Shown here: positions 54,478 through 62,814 of the stretch, piece after piece
Numbering within the stretch: the first letter of the stretch is position 1
Layout of the letters: every line of letters begins with the position of its first letter
Origin: Mucilaginibacter conchicola
GTDB taxonomy: Bacteria > Bacteroidota > Bacteroidia > Sphingobacteriales > Sphingobacteriaceae
NCBI RefSeq assembly: GCF_003432115.1
Contig: NZ_QWDC01000002.1
Span: 620,001-684,000, forward strand
DNA: 64,000 bases
Direction of reading: 5' to 3'
Program-made: the position numbers and the translations under genes
Notes under the pieces: generated by a model
What the model was told of the DNA's origin: nothing
The model's input: the letters and a program-made list of their open reading frames with translations, nothing else
Database searches by the model: none

Positions 54478-55554
54478 TTAAAAAGATACGGCAAAACTTG
54501 CTGTAACCAACGGACTATGGTTGCTTAAACCGGTTTGTTTTACAAATATCTCGTCCTTACTATCATACACTTTTCCTTCAAGTCGGATCAGTGCATTTTT
54601 AATTGGCGCGTAATCTATGTTGAGTGAGTATCCCTTGGTATCAAACCCGTTGGTTGTCCCGGTGGCTATAAAAACACCGTTCTTATCCTGGTAATATTCA
54701 AACCTGCCGGCCAAAGCCCATTGAGCGGCAAACTGATAACGGGCAATAGCAACCGGCGAGATAATGTGGTTATAATCATCGCTTCCTTTAGCTTTCTGCT
54801 GCACCCCATAATCAAACCCGGCAGTGATCCCGAATTTATTGCTCAACTGAAATATGCCATAGAAGTTATGATAGATACGGCGCACGCGGACAGAATCCGC
54901 ACCTTCCGCACCGAGGTAGTTACTGTAGTTCAGCGTGATGCTATTTGTTGGTTTATAGGTAACCTGCACACCACCGGCGGGGCTACTGTTACCATCCTGC
55001 CTGCTGATGCGTTGCCAGCCGTTAAGGTATAAACCCGTTAAAGTTAACTTACCATCATTGGTCGCGTAAGTCAACTTAGCACCCGATTCATAATAAGGGG
55101 TATTTTCTGATGCGATATTCCGGGTAAGTACCCAGCAATCTTTAGAGATGGCGCTTTCAAAACCAATGTGTGATGAGAAGGTACCGGCATCCAGCCACAA
55201 ATTAGCCGATTTAGATAATTTGATGCCTGCATTGGCCTCAAACACATTTTTAAATACACCCTGTTCTGCAGCGAGGTTAGCGTTGGCGTAGGTACCAGCC
55301 ATTAAAGCCAGGTTTGCGCGAATGTTGCCGTTATCATAATTGGCTTTTATAAAACCCAGGTTCAAATTCACCTCGTTATGGTGGTTGTGTGAATACACAA
55401 AGCCCGGGCGGGTGTTATTAGCCGGTTTATTAAAATCAAAGCCATAATATAGCTCGGCATAACCGCTAATGGTTAAGTTATTTTTCACGGTGTCCTGTGC
55501 AAACAATGAGGTTATGCAAAGGGAGAGGATATATGTTGATATGATTTTTTTCAT
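54478..55554 (-). CDS. Outer-membrane porin-like beta-barrel in the kdp operon
   Basis: The 358-residue protein (start MKKIISTYILSL at 55554; a longer TTG frame is ignored) has a signal peptide ending near LFAQD and then many alternating beta strands, ending in VTASFAVSF with a terminal phenylalanine typical of barrels. It resembles OmpL/Bbp-type porins of Bacteroidota. It lies between kdpC and kdpD in the same direction, so it might let potassium or ions pass the outer membrane. The role is inferred from position. Confidence 0.82.
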   Translation of the reverse strand: MKKIISTYILSLCITSLFAQDTVKNNLTISGYAELYYGFDFNKPANNTRPGFVYSHNHHNEVNLNLGFIKANYDNGNIRANLALMAGTYANANLAAEQGVFKNVFEANAGIKLSKSANLWLDAGTFSSHIGFESAISKDCWVLTRNIASENTPYYESGAKLTYATNDGKLTLTGLYLNGWQRISRQDGNSSPAGGVQVTYKPTNSITLNYSNYLGAEGADSVRVRRIYHNFYGIFQLSNKFGITAGFDYGVQQKAKGSDDYNHIISPVAIARYQFAAQWALAGRFEYYQDKNGVFIATGTTNGFDTKGYSLNIDYAPIKNALIRLEGKVYDSKDEIFVKQTGLSNHSPLVTASFAVSF

Positions 55555-55575
55555 GATGATATAGTTCAATAGTCA

Positions 55576-55663
55576 CGTCATCCCGAACTTGTTTCGGGAT
55601 CTCATTTGCTAAGCTTTTCACGCGACTCGGCTTGTGGGATGCTGAAACAAGTTCAGCATGACG
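55576..55663. repeat. Palindromic repeat (25-base imperfect arms) between kdpC and the porin
   Basis: The left arm (55576-55600, CGTCATCCCGAACTTGTTTC...) and the right arm (55639-55663) are inverted copies with four mismatches over 25 bases, around a 38-base centre. It does not code for protein. The type is unlike the SUI1-region repeat and the kdpB-type repeat, so a third family is present. Confidence 0.8.
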
Positions 55664-55671
55664 TTAGGGGT

Positions 55672-56223
55672 TTACCTTAATTCATCTAAAGCCACATTCA
55701 GCTTCAGCACATTCACTTTTGCCGGGCCGAACATTGGCTCCTCGGTATGGCTTTTTACCAGGGCAGCAACTTTCTGCTCATCCAGTTTGCGGATGGCGGC
55801 CACACGCTTCACCTGTACGCGGGCAGCATCCGGCGAGATATCCGGATCCAAACCGCTACCTGATGCGGTTACCAGATCGGCAGGGATATCGCTGCGTTTA
55901 ATGCCGGGGTTGTATTTCAACAGGGTATCAATACGGTTGCTAACCTCTTTCAGATAATCGGGGTTAGAAGGGCCTTTGTTGGAGCCCGCTGAACCGGCAG
56001 CATTGTAACCTACTGCCGACGGGCGGCTCCAGAAATATTTGGGCTGATCAAACTTTTGGCCTATAGCGGCATAGCCAACCACTTTACCATTTACAGAAAT
56101 GGTTTCGCCACCGCCTTTGCCTTTTGACAGCTTGCTGGCGAAGGAGATAAATACAGGGTATATGATGCACAATAATGCAGTTAACACAAGGGTTAATCTG
56201 ATGGATTGTATGAGCGTTTTCAT
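55672..56223 (-). CDS. kdpC: Potassium-transporting ATPase subunit C
   Basis: KdpC is the small membrane subunit of the KdpFABC pump. The 183-residue product has an N-terminal helix (about 9-27), then the family block GQKFDQPKYFWSRPSA and GSGLDPDISPDAARVQVKRV (near 126-145). Length is normal for the family. It follows kdpB after 72 bases that hold an intra-operon hairpin. Confidence 0.95.
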   Translation of the reverse strand: MKTLIQSIRLTLVLTALLCIIYPVFISFASKLSKGKGGGETISVNGKVVGYAAIGQKFDQPKYFWSRPSAVGYNAAGSAGSNKGPSNPDYLKEVSNRIDTLLKYNPGIKRSDIPADLVTASGSGLDPDISPDAARVQVKRVAAIRKLDEQKVAALVKSHTEEPMFGPAKVNVLKLNVALDELR

Positions 56224-56251
56224 TGCTTTTTAGATTTTATGTTTTAGAAAT

Positions 56252-56290
56252 CCTACACCGTCGCGAGCTTTCAGCTCGTGACGGTGTAGG
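56252..56290. repeat. Strong hairpin between kdpB and kdpC
   Basis: An 18-base arm starting CCTACACCGTCGCGAGCT is followed by TTC and its inverted copy, with one G/T-type mismatch. No T-run follows on the operon strand (minus), so it is not a classic terminator. It may mark mRNA processing or slow decay between kdpB and kdpC, or be a single REP-like unit. Confidence 0.75.
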
Positions 56291-56295
56291 GGTAA

Positions 56296-58389
56296 TTATA
56301 TCATTACAGAGATTAATAAGTCAATTAATTTGATACCGATGAAAGGTGCCAACACGCCACCCAAGCCGTATATCAGCAGGTTACGGCGTAACAGGGCACT
56401 TGCGCCTATCGGCTTATAAGCCACGCCTTTTAAAGCCAGCGGTATCAGCATCGGGATGATGATAGCATTGAATATCACTGCCGACAGGATGGCGCTCTCC
56501 GGACTATGCAGGTGCATGATATTAATAGCCTGCAAAGCCGGTATAGATGCGATGAACAAGGCGGGCACAATGGCGAAGTATTTAGCCACATCGTTCGCGA
56601 TAGAGAAAGTGGTCAACGTGCCGCGGGTGATCAACAATTGCTTGCCTATCTCCACGATCTCAATCAGTTTGGTAGGGTCGTTATCCAGGTCGACCATGTT
56701 GCCGGCTTCTTTAGCTGCCTGGGTGCCACTGTTCATGGCTACACCCACATCGGCCTGGGCAAGGGCGGGGGCATCGTTAGTACCGTCGCCCATCATGGCT
56801 ACCAGTTTACCGGCGGCCTGCTCGGCTTTGATGTAGCGCATTTTATCTTCAGGTTTTGCTTCGGCTATAAAGTCGTCTACACCAGCCTTCTCAGCAATAA
56901 ATTTTGCAGTGAGCGGGTTATCCCCGGTTACCATTACGGTTTTGATACCCATTTTGCGCAGGCGCTCAAAACGTTCGGCAATATCCGGCTTAATGATATC
57001 CTGCAGTTCTATCACACCCATCACCTCTTCGTTTTTGGCAACTACCAGCGGGGTACCACCTTTTGAGGAAATGGCTTTCACACGTTCTTCTATCTCATTA
57101 TCAAACTTGTGTCCGGCATTGATCGCCATGTTTTTGATCGAGTCGAAAGCACCTTTGCGGATACGCGTACCATCTGGCGTATTGATACCGCTGGCACGGG
57201 TCTCAGCAGAGAATTTGATGAACTCAAATGCCTCACCCAAACCCTCTCCAAAGGAGAGGGCTTTATATTGATCAACCAGTTTATGGAGTTCTCTTTCAAC
57301 CCCCTCTCCTTTGGAGAGGGTCGGGGAGAGGCTTAACTCTATAATAGACTTTCCTTCAGGTGTTTCATCAGCTAATGATGATAGCACGCAAGCTCTTACA
57401 AAATCATCCTGGGCAATGCCCGGAGCCGGCCAAAAGTGAGTGGCCTTGCGGTTACCGATGGTAATGGTGCCTGTTTTATCCAACAACAATACGTCGATAT
57501 CGCCTGCAGTTTCAACTGCCTTGCCCGATTTGGTGATCACGTTGGCCCGCAACGCCCTGTCCATACCGGCTATACCAATGGCAGATAATAAACCGCCAAT
57601 GGTTGTTGGGATCAGACATACAAACAGCGAGATGAGCGCAGCAATAGTGATGGTGGTATTAGCATAGGCTGCAAATGGTTGCAGGGTTACACACACAATA
57701 ATGAACACCAGTGTAAAGCTTGCTAACAGGATAGTTAAGGCGATCTCGTTAGGTGTCTTTTGGCGCGATGCACCCTCTACCAGGGCAATCATCTTATCCA
57801 AAAAGCTCTCGCCAGGCTGGGTGGTTACCACCACCTTTATATTGTCTGACAGTACTTTTGTACCACCTGTTACCGATGATTTATCACCACCAGCCTCGCG
57901 GATAACAGGAGCGGATTCACCGGTAATGGCCGATTCGTCGATAGTAGCTAAACCCTCGATGATCTCGCCATCGGTAGGGATGGTATCGCCGGCCTCGCAA
58001 ACAAACACATCTCCTTTAAGCAACTGGTTTGATGAGCGGGTGGTTACCGATCCATCCTCGAGCAGCACTTTTGCAGGTGTATCTTCGCGGGTTTTGCGAA
58101 GGCTGTCTGCCTGTGCCTTACCCCGCGCCTCGGCGATAGCCTCGGCAAAGTTGGCAAATAACAGGGTGAGCAGCAGGATGATAAATATGCTGCAGTTGTA
58201 TGCAAACGAACCCTGGCTTGCATGTGTAAAGCTGTAAAAGGTTACATATAACATGATGAGCGTGCCAATCTCCACCGTGAACATCACGGGGTTGCGCATC
58301 ATGGTTTTAGGGTTAAGTTTGATGAACGACTCCTTCAGCGCGGTTTGCACTAAAGCAGGTTCAAATAATTTATTAGATGAAGTTTTCAT
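56296..58389 (-). CDS. kdpB: Potassium-transporting ATPase subunit B, with in-frame repeat insertion
   Basis: KdpB is the P-type ATPase of the KdpFABC pump. The 697-residue product has the phosphorylation motif [10 protein letters not shown] (Asp304), TGES (157-160), and the hinge [20 protein letters not shown]. Residues about 353-387 ([20 protein letters not shown] and following) come from a palindromic repeat at 57230-57332 and add around 17 residues compared with E. coli KdpB in the same place, between ETPEGKS and [10 protein letters not shown]. The reading frame stays open. The insert lies in the nucleotide-binding domain. Function is probably kept, but this is inferred. Confidence 0.95.
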   Translation of the reverse strand: MKTSSNKLFEPALVQTALKESFIKLNPKTMMRNPVMFTVEIGTLIMLYVTFYSFTHASQGSFAYNCSIFIILLLTLLFANFAEAIAEARGKAQADSLRKTREDTPAKVLLEDGSVTTRSSNQLLKGDVFVCEAGDTIPTDGEIIEGLATIDESAITGESAPVIREAGGDKSSVTGGTKVLSDNIKVVVTTQPGESFLDKMIALVEGASRQKTPNEIALTILLASFTLVFIIVCVTLQPFAAYANTTITIAALISLFVCLIPTTIGGLLSAIGIAGMDRALRANVITKSGKAVETAGDIDVLLLDKTGTITIGNRKATHFWPAPGIAQDDFVRACVLSSLADETPEGKSIIELSLSPTLSKGEGVERELHKLVDQYKALSFGEGLGEAFEFIKFSAETRASGINTPDGTRIRKGAFDSIKNMAINAGHKFDNEIEERVKAISSKGGTPLVVAKNEEVMGVIELQDIIKPDIAERFERLRKMGIKTVMVTGDNPLTAKFIAEKAGVDDFIAEAKPEDKMRYIKAEQAAGKLVAMMGDGTNDAPALAQADVGVAMNSGTQAAKEAGNMVDLDNDPTKLIEIVEIGKQLLITRGTLTTFSIANDVAKYFAIVPALFIASIPALQAINIMHLHSPESAILSAVIFNAIIIPMLIPLALKGVAYKPIGASALLRRNLLIYGLGGVLAPFIGIKLIDLLISVMI
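57230..57332. repeat. Palindromic repeat inserted inside kdpB
   Basis: The 103-base segment has inverted arms GCCTCACCC...GGAGAGGG and CCCTCTCC...GAGAGGC, each of about 31 bases; each arm itself contains a small palindrome (CCCTCTCC-AAA-GGAGAGGG at 57242-57260 and CCCTCTCC-TTT-GGAGAGGG at 57302-57320). The insert keeps the kdpB frame open. A half-copy lies at 58404-58434 and a related palindrome at 60549-60564. Confidence 0.85.
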
Positions 58390-58403
58390 TTTAATTCTTT
58401 AGT

Positions 58404-58434
58404 CCCTCTCTTTTGGAGAGATTTAAGGTGAGGC
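58404..58434. repeat. Half-copy of the kdpB repeat upstream of kdpB
   Basis: CCCTCTC-TTTT-GGAGAG followed by AAGGTGAGGC. The 31 bases align end to end, without gaps, to the right arm of the element inside kdpB (57302-57332), with about eight differences. It lies in the short kdpA-kdpB gap, 15 bases before the kdpB ATG. Confidence 0.7.
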
Positions 58435-58435
58435 A

Positions 58436-60154
58436 TTATTTAAGCATTGAAAAGTGTTCGGCTATAGGGCCTAAAACCAGCGCCGGGAAGTATGATAATG
58501 CATTGAGCACCAATATCACCGCAAGGGTCATCATACCAAAGGTTATGGTATCGGTTTTAAGCGTACCGGCAGATTCGGGGATGAATTTCTTTTGCCCAAG
58601 CAAACCAGCTATAGCCACCGGGCCGACTATCGGCAGGAAGCGGCCCAGCAAGATGATCAAGCCAGTTGAAACGTTCCAGAAAATATTGTTATCGCCCAGG
58701 CCTTCAAAACCGGAGCCGTTGTTAGCGTTAGATGAAGTGTTCTCATACAACATCTCCGAAAAACCATGGTAGCCTGGGTTATTTAACCATGCCGAAGGCT
58801 TAACCGCCCAGTCGGCCGCACCGTGATTGGTGAACACGTAGCTGGAAAGTGCCGTGCCTGCCAATATTAAAAACGGACTAAGCAATGTTACCAAAGCAGC
58901 AATTTTTACTTCGCGCGCCTCAACCTTGTGCCCTAAAAACTCGGGCGTACGGCCAACCATAAGGCCGGAGATAAATACTGCAATGATGAGATAGATGAGG
59001 TAGTTCAACACCCCAACACCGCAACCGCCATAAAAGGAGTTGATCATCATGCCCAGCATTTGCCATAAGCCCGTCAAAGGCATGGTACTGTCATGCATAC
59101 CGTTTACAGAACCGGTTGATACAATGGTAGTGAGCGTGCTCCAGTAAGCGGTAGCCATAGGGCCAATGCGCACCTCTTTACCTTCCATAGCACCGGTGGT
59201 TTGGCTGATGCCCATTTTAGCGATGGCAGGGTTACCGCCAAGCTCGCTGCTTATGGTAGGGATCATCAGCATGAACATACCCAACGTCATCACGCCGAAT
59301 ATCACCCAGCCCAGCTTCTTCCTGCGGATGAAATACCCGAAGGCCAACACCATTGCAATTGGGATGATCATTTGCGATACGATCTCAGTGATGTTGGTGA
59401 TGTAATTAGGGTTCTCCAACGGGTGCGCCGAGTTTGCACCAAACCAGCCGCCACCATTTGTACCCAGGTGTTTGATAGCGATGAATTGCGCTGCCGGCCC
59501 GCGAGATACATTTACCGTATCGCCTTGCATAGAGATGAACTGATCTTTGCCCGCGTAGCTTGCAGGTGTTCCGTTAAAAGCCAATATCAAGGCAATAACT
59601 ACTGATAGCGGCAATAGCAATCGTGTAATTGCGCGAACCAGGTAAACCCAAAAGTTGCCTACGTCGGTAGTGGTTTTATCGTGCAGGGCTTTAAATACTG
59701 CCACCGCACAGGCTATACCTGTAGCTGCACTTGTGAATTGTAAAAACATCAGCACAAAGTGTTGTATAAGATAGGTAGCACCTGTTTCGCCGCTGTAGTG
59801 CTGCAGGTTGGTATTGGCCACAAAACTGACGATAGAGTTAAAAGCCAAATCGGCCGACATGCCGGGATTACCATCCGGGTTTAGCGGGAGCTTGTCCTGG
59901 TACATCAACATAAAGAAACCATAGATGAGCCACAGCGAGTTGAGCGTTATCATGCCTTTTAAAAACTGTTTCCAGTTCATGGGTTGGTTAGGGTTGATGC
60001 CTGATAGTTTGTAGATGCCGCTTTCTATGGGCTTCATAAAATCGGTCCACACCTTTTCACCGGCGAACATTTTGGCCAGGTACTTACCCAGCGGTATGGC
60101 AATAAGCAGCGTTATTGTAAAGGAGACTAAGATCCCCGATAGTTCAGTATTCAT
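58436..60154 (-). CDS. kdpA: Potassium-transporting ATPase subunit A
   Basis: KdpA is the K+-binding, channel-like subunit of KdpFABC. The 572-residue product has about ten membrane helices and filter-like glycine segments such as GETGATYLIQHFVLM, HLGTNGGGWFGANSAHPLEN (near 229-248) and GGCGVGVLNYLIYLIIAV. Length is normal. It lies seven bases downstream of kdpF. Confidence 0.97.
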   Translation of the reverse strand: MNTELSGILVSFTITLLIAIPLGKYLAKMFAGEKVWTDFMKPIESGIYKLSGINPNQPMNWKQFLKGMITLNSLWLIYGFFMLMYQDKLPLNPDGNPGMSADLAFNSIVSFVANTNLQHYSGETGATYLIQHFVLMFLQFTSAATGIACAVAVFKALHDKTTTDVGNFWVYLVRAITRLLLPLSVVIALILAFNGTPASYAGKDQFISMQGDTVNVSRGPAAQFIAIKHLGTNGGGWFGANSAHPLENPNYITNITEIVSQMIIPIAMVLAFGYFIRRKKLGWVIFGVMTLGMFMLMIPTISSELGGNPAIAKMGISQTTGAMEGKEVRIGPMATAYWSTLTTIVSTGSVNGMHDSTMPLTGLWQMLGMMINSFYGGCGVGVLNYLIYLIIAVFISGLMVGRTPEFLGHKVEAREVKIAALVTLLSPFLILAGTALSSYVFTNHGAADWAVKPSAWLNNPGYHGFSEMLYENTSSNANNGSGFEGLGDNNIFWNVSTGLIILLGRFLPIVGPVAIAGLLGQKKFIPESAGTLKTDTITFGMMTLAVILVLNALSYFPALVLGPIAEHFSMLK

Positions 60155-60160
60155 TTTGTG

Positions 60161-60238
60161 TTAAAATTTTTCGGGTTTAAGCAGTACATACACCATGTAT
60201 GCAAACACTGCAATGGAAATGATAAATAGTGCGATCAT
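60161..60238 (-). CDS. kdpF: Potassium-transporting ATPase subunit F
   Basis: This 25-codon gene codes for MIALFIISIAVFAYMVYVLL followed by KPEKF and TAA. The single helix with a short polar tail and position just before kdpA fit KdpF, a small stabilising subunit of the complex. Its start codon lies seven bases after the stop of the small gene at 60245. Confidence 0.9.
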   Translation of the reverse strand: MIALFIISIAVFAYMVYVLLKPEKF

Positions 60239-60244
60239 GATGTG

Positions 60245-60328
60245 TCAGATTTTTTCGAACCAGTCGATTGATTTAAAGAAGAACCTGCAGCAAACCAGCA
60301 ATGCAAGCAAAAGGGCGATGGTGATCAT
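60245..60328 (-). CDS. Tiny membrane protein before kdpF
   Basis: From the ATG at 60328 the product has 27 residues (MITIALLLALLVCCRFFFKS plus a short end DWFEKI-like tail). One hydrophobic helix is present. A longer start at 60352 overlaps the sigma-54 promoter, so the shorter start is preferred. The stop lies seven bases before kdpF. I do not recognise a named family. A role with KdpF in the pump is possible. Confidence 0.6.
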   Translation of the reverse strand: MITIALLLALLVCCRFFFKSIDWFEKI

Positions 60329-60353
60329 TTTTGTTATTGTTTTCACCACCATT

Positions 60354-60369
60354 GGCAACGGGGATGCCA
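60354..60369 (-). promoter_or_regulatory. Candidate sigma-54 (-24/-12) promoter for kdp
   Basis: The minus strand reads TGGCATCCCCGTTGC. The GG and GC are separated by ten bases, exactly the sigma-54 spacing (consensus TGGCACGNNNNTTGC). The predicted start (about 60343) lies 15 bases before the ATG at 60328. The neighbouring regulator is of the sigma-54 type, which supports the reading. Confidence 0.72.
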
Positions 60370-60438
60370 GCGGGATTGTCAATTATTTAACTAATTGATT
60401 TTCAATAAAATAACATATAGTCAAAATATCGACCAACA

Positions 60439-60465
60439 AAAAACCCTTCCATTTTGGAAGGGTTT
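60439..60465 (-). terminator. Terminator after the sigma-54 regulator gene
   Basis: AAACCCTTCC and GGAAGGGTTT form a stem around a four-base loop; on the minus strand the stem is followed by TTTTTT. It lies about 130 bases after the regulator stop and about 70 bases before the kdp promoter, so the two units are separate. Confidence 0.85.
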
Positions 60466-60548
60466 AATATCATTTTGGGATGATGAAATGATTTTAATTG
60501 CTACCGCAAGCGTTGGGTGTTATATCGCTTAAAGAACACACCCCTGCA

Positions 60549-60564
60549 CCCCTCTCGAGAGGGG
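60549..60564. repeat. Perfect 16-base palindrome, related to the kdpB repeat
   Basis: CCCCTCTCGAGAGGGG is its own reverse complement. The core CCCTCTC is shared with the kdpB and kdpA-kdpB repeats. It lies between the regulator stop (60595) and its terminator. Confidence 0.65.
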
Positions 60565-60594
60565 AATCGCACTGGGCTTGGCTTTTAGAATTTC

Positions 60595-61926
60595 TTAGTT
60601 GATCTTGTACTCGTCCAGCTTGCGGTAAAGTGTGGTTACGCCAATGCCGAGCAGGCGGGCGGTCTCCGCTTTGTTGCCGTGGGTACGGGCCAGGATCTTT
60701 TGGATGTGCTGGCGCTCGATGGTGGCCAGGTTAACGGCATTGGGGTCGGTGTTGGAGTATTTAAAATCGGGCGGGAGCAAGTCGGCAGTGAGGGTATCGC
60801 TATCTGCCAGTATGGTTACGCGCTCCATCACGTTCTTTAGTTCGCGGATATTACCTTTCCAGTTGTGGCTGTTCAGAAGCGACGCAAACTCCTCATCCAT
60901 TTTAGGTTGTTTCTTACCGGCTTTGGCCGAGAAATCCTTGAGGAAGTAATTCGCAAGCAGTGCAATATCAGCCTTCCGCTCGTTCAGTGATGGCAGGGTG
61001 ATGGTGAAGACTGATAAGCGGTAAAACAGATCGAGCCTGAAACGACCTGCTTCGGCTTCCGTTTGCAGATCGCGGTTGGTGGCAGCTATGATACGGATGT
61101 TCACTTTGGTTAACTGTGTATCGCCAACGCGGATATAGGTTTTGCTTCCCAGCACACGCAGCAGTTTGGCCTGCAGATCGAGGCTCATTTCGCCTATCTC
61201 ATCCAAAAAAACGGTGCCGTGCTGTGCCTCTTCCAGCAAACCTTTTTTATCTTTTAAGGCACCTGTAAAGGCGCCGGCTTTGTAACCAAATAATTCGCTT
61301 TCTAAAAGCTCAGCCGTAAAACTGCTGCAATTAATAGCCACAAATGGCATCTGCCTGCGCTCGCTCTCGTGATGGATGGCTGATGCAAAAACCTCTTTAC
61401 CTGTGCCTGTCTCGCCCAAAAGCAAAACAGTGGTATCGGTTACTGCAACGCGGCGAGAAAGGGAGACAGCTTCCTGTAAAGCTTTTGAATTGCCAATGAT
61501 ATTGGCGAAACTAACTTTAGCGCCTGCTTTCCTTTGCTGATCAAAAGCCTGCTTCTGCAATACAGCTTTTTCTATTGCCTGGCTTACAAGCGGGATGATC
61601 TTATCGTTATCATCACCTTTAGTGATGTAGTTGAAAGCACCGTTCTGGATAGCTTTTACGCCATCGGCAATAGTACCATAGGCCGTAAGGTTAATTACTT
61701 CTATGTAAGGCCTCTTCTCTTTAATGGTTTTCACCAAGTCAACGCCATTTACGTCGGGTAACTTTACATCGCTTAGTACCAGCAGAACATCTTCCTGCTG
61801 TAGCAGCTTAAGGCCTTCTTTACCGGTAAAAGCCTGCAACACCCTGAAACCTTCCAGCCCGATAATGCGCGAGAGCAGATCGTTCAGTTTCTTTTCGTCG
61901 TCGATGATGAGGATGGTGTGCTGCAT
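60595..61926 (-). CDS. Sigma-54-dependent response regulator (NtrC family)
   Basis: The 443-residue protein has a receiver domain (phospho-accepting Asp near 53, in SDVKLPDVNGVDLV), a sigma-54 AAA+ domain (Walker A GETGTGKEVF near 169-178, ESELFGYKAGAFTGAL with GAFTGA, Walker B region VFLDEIGEMS) and a Fis-type C-terminal helix-turn-helix (NKAETARLLGIGVTTLYRKL). All catalytic motifs are present. It lies just upstream of the kdp genes in the same direction, next to a sigma-54 promoter. It probably takes the place of KdpE. Partner kinase is probably the one at 51572. Confidence 0.93.
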   Translation of the reverse strand: MQHTILIIDDEKKLNDLLSRIIGLEGFRVLQAFTGKEGLKLLQQEDVLLVLSDVKLPDVNGVDLVKTIKEKRPYIEVINLTAYGTIADGVKAIQNGAFNYITKGDDNDKIIPLVSQAIEKAVLQKQAFDQQRKAGAKVSFANIIGNSKALQEAVSLSRRVAVTDTTVLLLGETGTGKEVFASAIHHESERRQMPFVAINCSSFTAELLESELFGYKAGAFTGALKDKKGLLEEAQHGTVFLDEIGEMSLDLQAKLLRVLGSKTYIRVGDTQLTKVNIRIIAATNRDLQTEAEAGRFRLDLFYRLSVFTITLPSLNERKADIALLANYFLKDFSAKAGKKQPKMDEEFASLLNSHNWKGNIRELKNVMERVTILADSDTLTADLLPPDFKYSNTDPNAVNLATIERQHIQKILARTHGNKAETARLLGIGVTTLYRKLDEYKIN

Positions 61927-62041
61927 TCTTATGCAATAGTATGATTTATTGTTCAGAATTGATTTAATCCATCAAAATAGCAGAGGGTAGATATCCCGTT
62001 AATTTTGTATCATTGAAGTTAATTATCACAATATAAAATAT

Positions 62042-62671
62042 ATGAAGAAACAATTACTCCTCATTATTCTTTTCGGAACATTCTTTTGTTTTAGAGCATC
62101 AGCACAAGACCAGGGCGGCGGTTGGGATAAGCGCACAAACGTATACGGCGTTGAAACCCGCACAAATGCATTTGAAGTAGGCGCAGAGTATCTACTACCG
62201 GGTGGCGGCGATTTTGGAAACGTGTACAAGAACGGTTTTGGCGGTGCGTTACGATACAGGTTTGGCGTTGCACAATACAAAAGCCTTCTGGTAAGTGCCG
62301 GTTACAATACCTTTAAAGGCGAAGTGGCTTTACCCGGCAACAATGCCCCGGTTAACGTACGCGCAAACTTTATTCCTATTAAAGTTGGGATGAAATTTGG
62401 CCTTTCTGATTATGTGTATTTAGCAGGCGAAGTAGGTACTACCATTGGCCTTGGTGTAAAAGGTATTGATGATGTTAACCTTTTTGTAAGAGACTCATAC
62501 CAGATAAAGGGTGCCCTATTTAATTTTGCGCCATCGTTCGGTATCCTTATCCCATCAAAAAATAAAAATTATTTAGACCTCAGCATTCGTTACGAAGGTA
62601 TGAGCGTTAACCGCGATTTTAACTTTTTCACAGGTATAAGAGCTGCTTATGGCTTTAACATAGCCCGATAG
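62042..62671 (+). CDS. Outer-membrane beta-barrel protein
   Basis: The 209-residue product has a signal peptide (MKKQLLLIILFGTFFCFRAS, cut after ASA) and then alternating strands with glycine and aromatic girdles, ending AAYGFNIAR. It resembles OmpA/OmpW-like or PorT-like eight-stranded barrels. No ligand is known. It is monocistronic and followed by a strong terminator. Confidence 0.8.
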   Translation: MKKQLLLIILFGTFFCFRASAQDQGGGWDKRTNVYGVETRTNAFEVGAEYLLPGGGDFGNVYKNGFGGALRYRFGVAQYKSLLVSAGYNTFKGEVALPGNNAPVNVRANFIPIKVGMKFGLSDYVYLAGEVGTTIGLGVKGIDDVNLFVRDSYQIKGALFNFAPSFGILIPSKNKNYLDLSIRYEGMSVNRDFNFFTGIRAAYGFNIAR

Positions 62672-62690
62672 GTTTCTGCTTAAAGCATCA

Positions 62691-62730
62691 AAAATAAAGG
62701 CCGGGAGTAAATAACCGGCCTTTATTTTTT
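62691..62730 (+). terminator. Terminator after the barrel protein gene
   Basis: AAATAAAGGCCGG pairs with CCGGCCTTTATTT around a ten-base loop, followed by TTTT. It starts about 20 bases after the stop. Confidence 0.88.
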
Positions 62731-62814
62731 TATAAATTTCAGTATGCCTGTTTCTTAACGATGTTGTTTAATTGTGTGTAATTATCAGTATATATTAGTT
62801 TTTTTGTTGTACGT

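Noticed and set aside
56296..58389. kdpB insert as a pseudogene or frameshift
   Set aside because: The frame stays open through the repeat and all catalytic motifs are present on both sides, so the gene is kept as functional with an insertion.
60245..60352. Longer 35-residue start (60352) for the small gene before kdpF
   Set aside because: This start lies upstream of the predicted sigma-54 start site (about 60343), so the transcript would not contain it; the ATG at 60328 is used.
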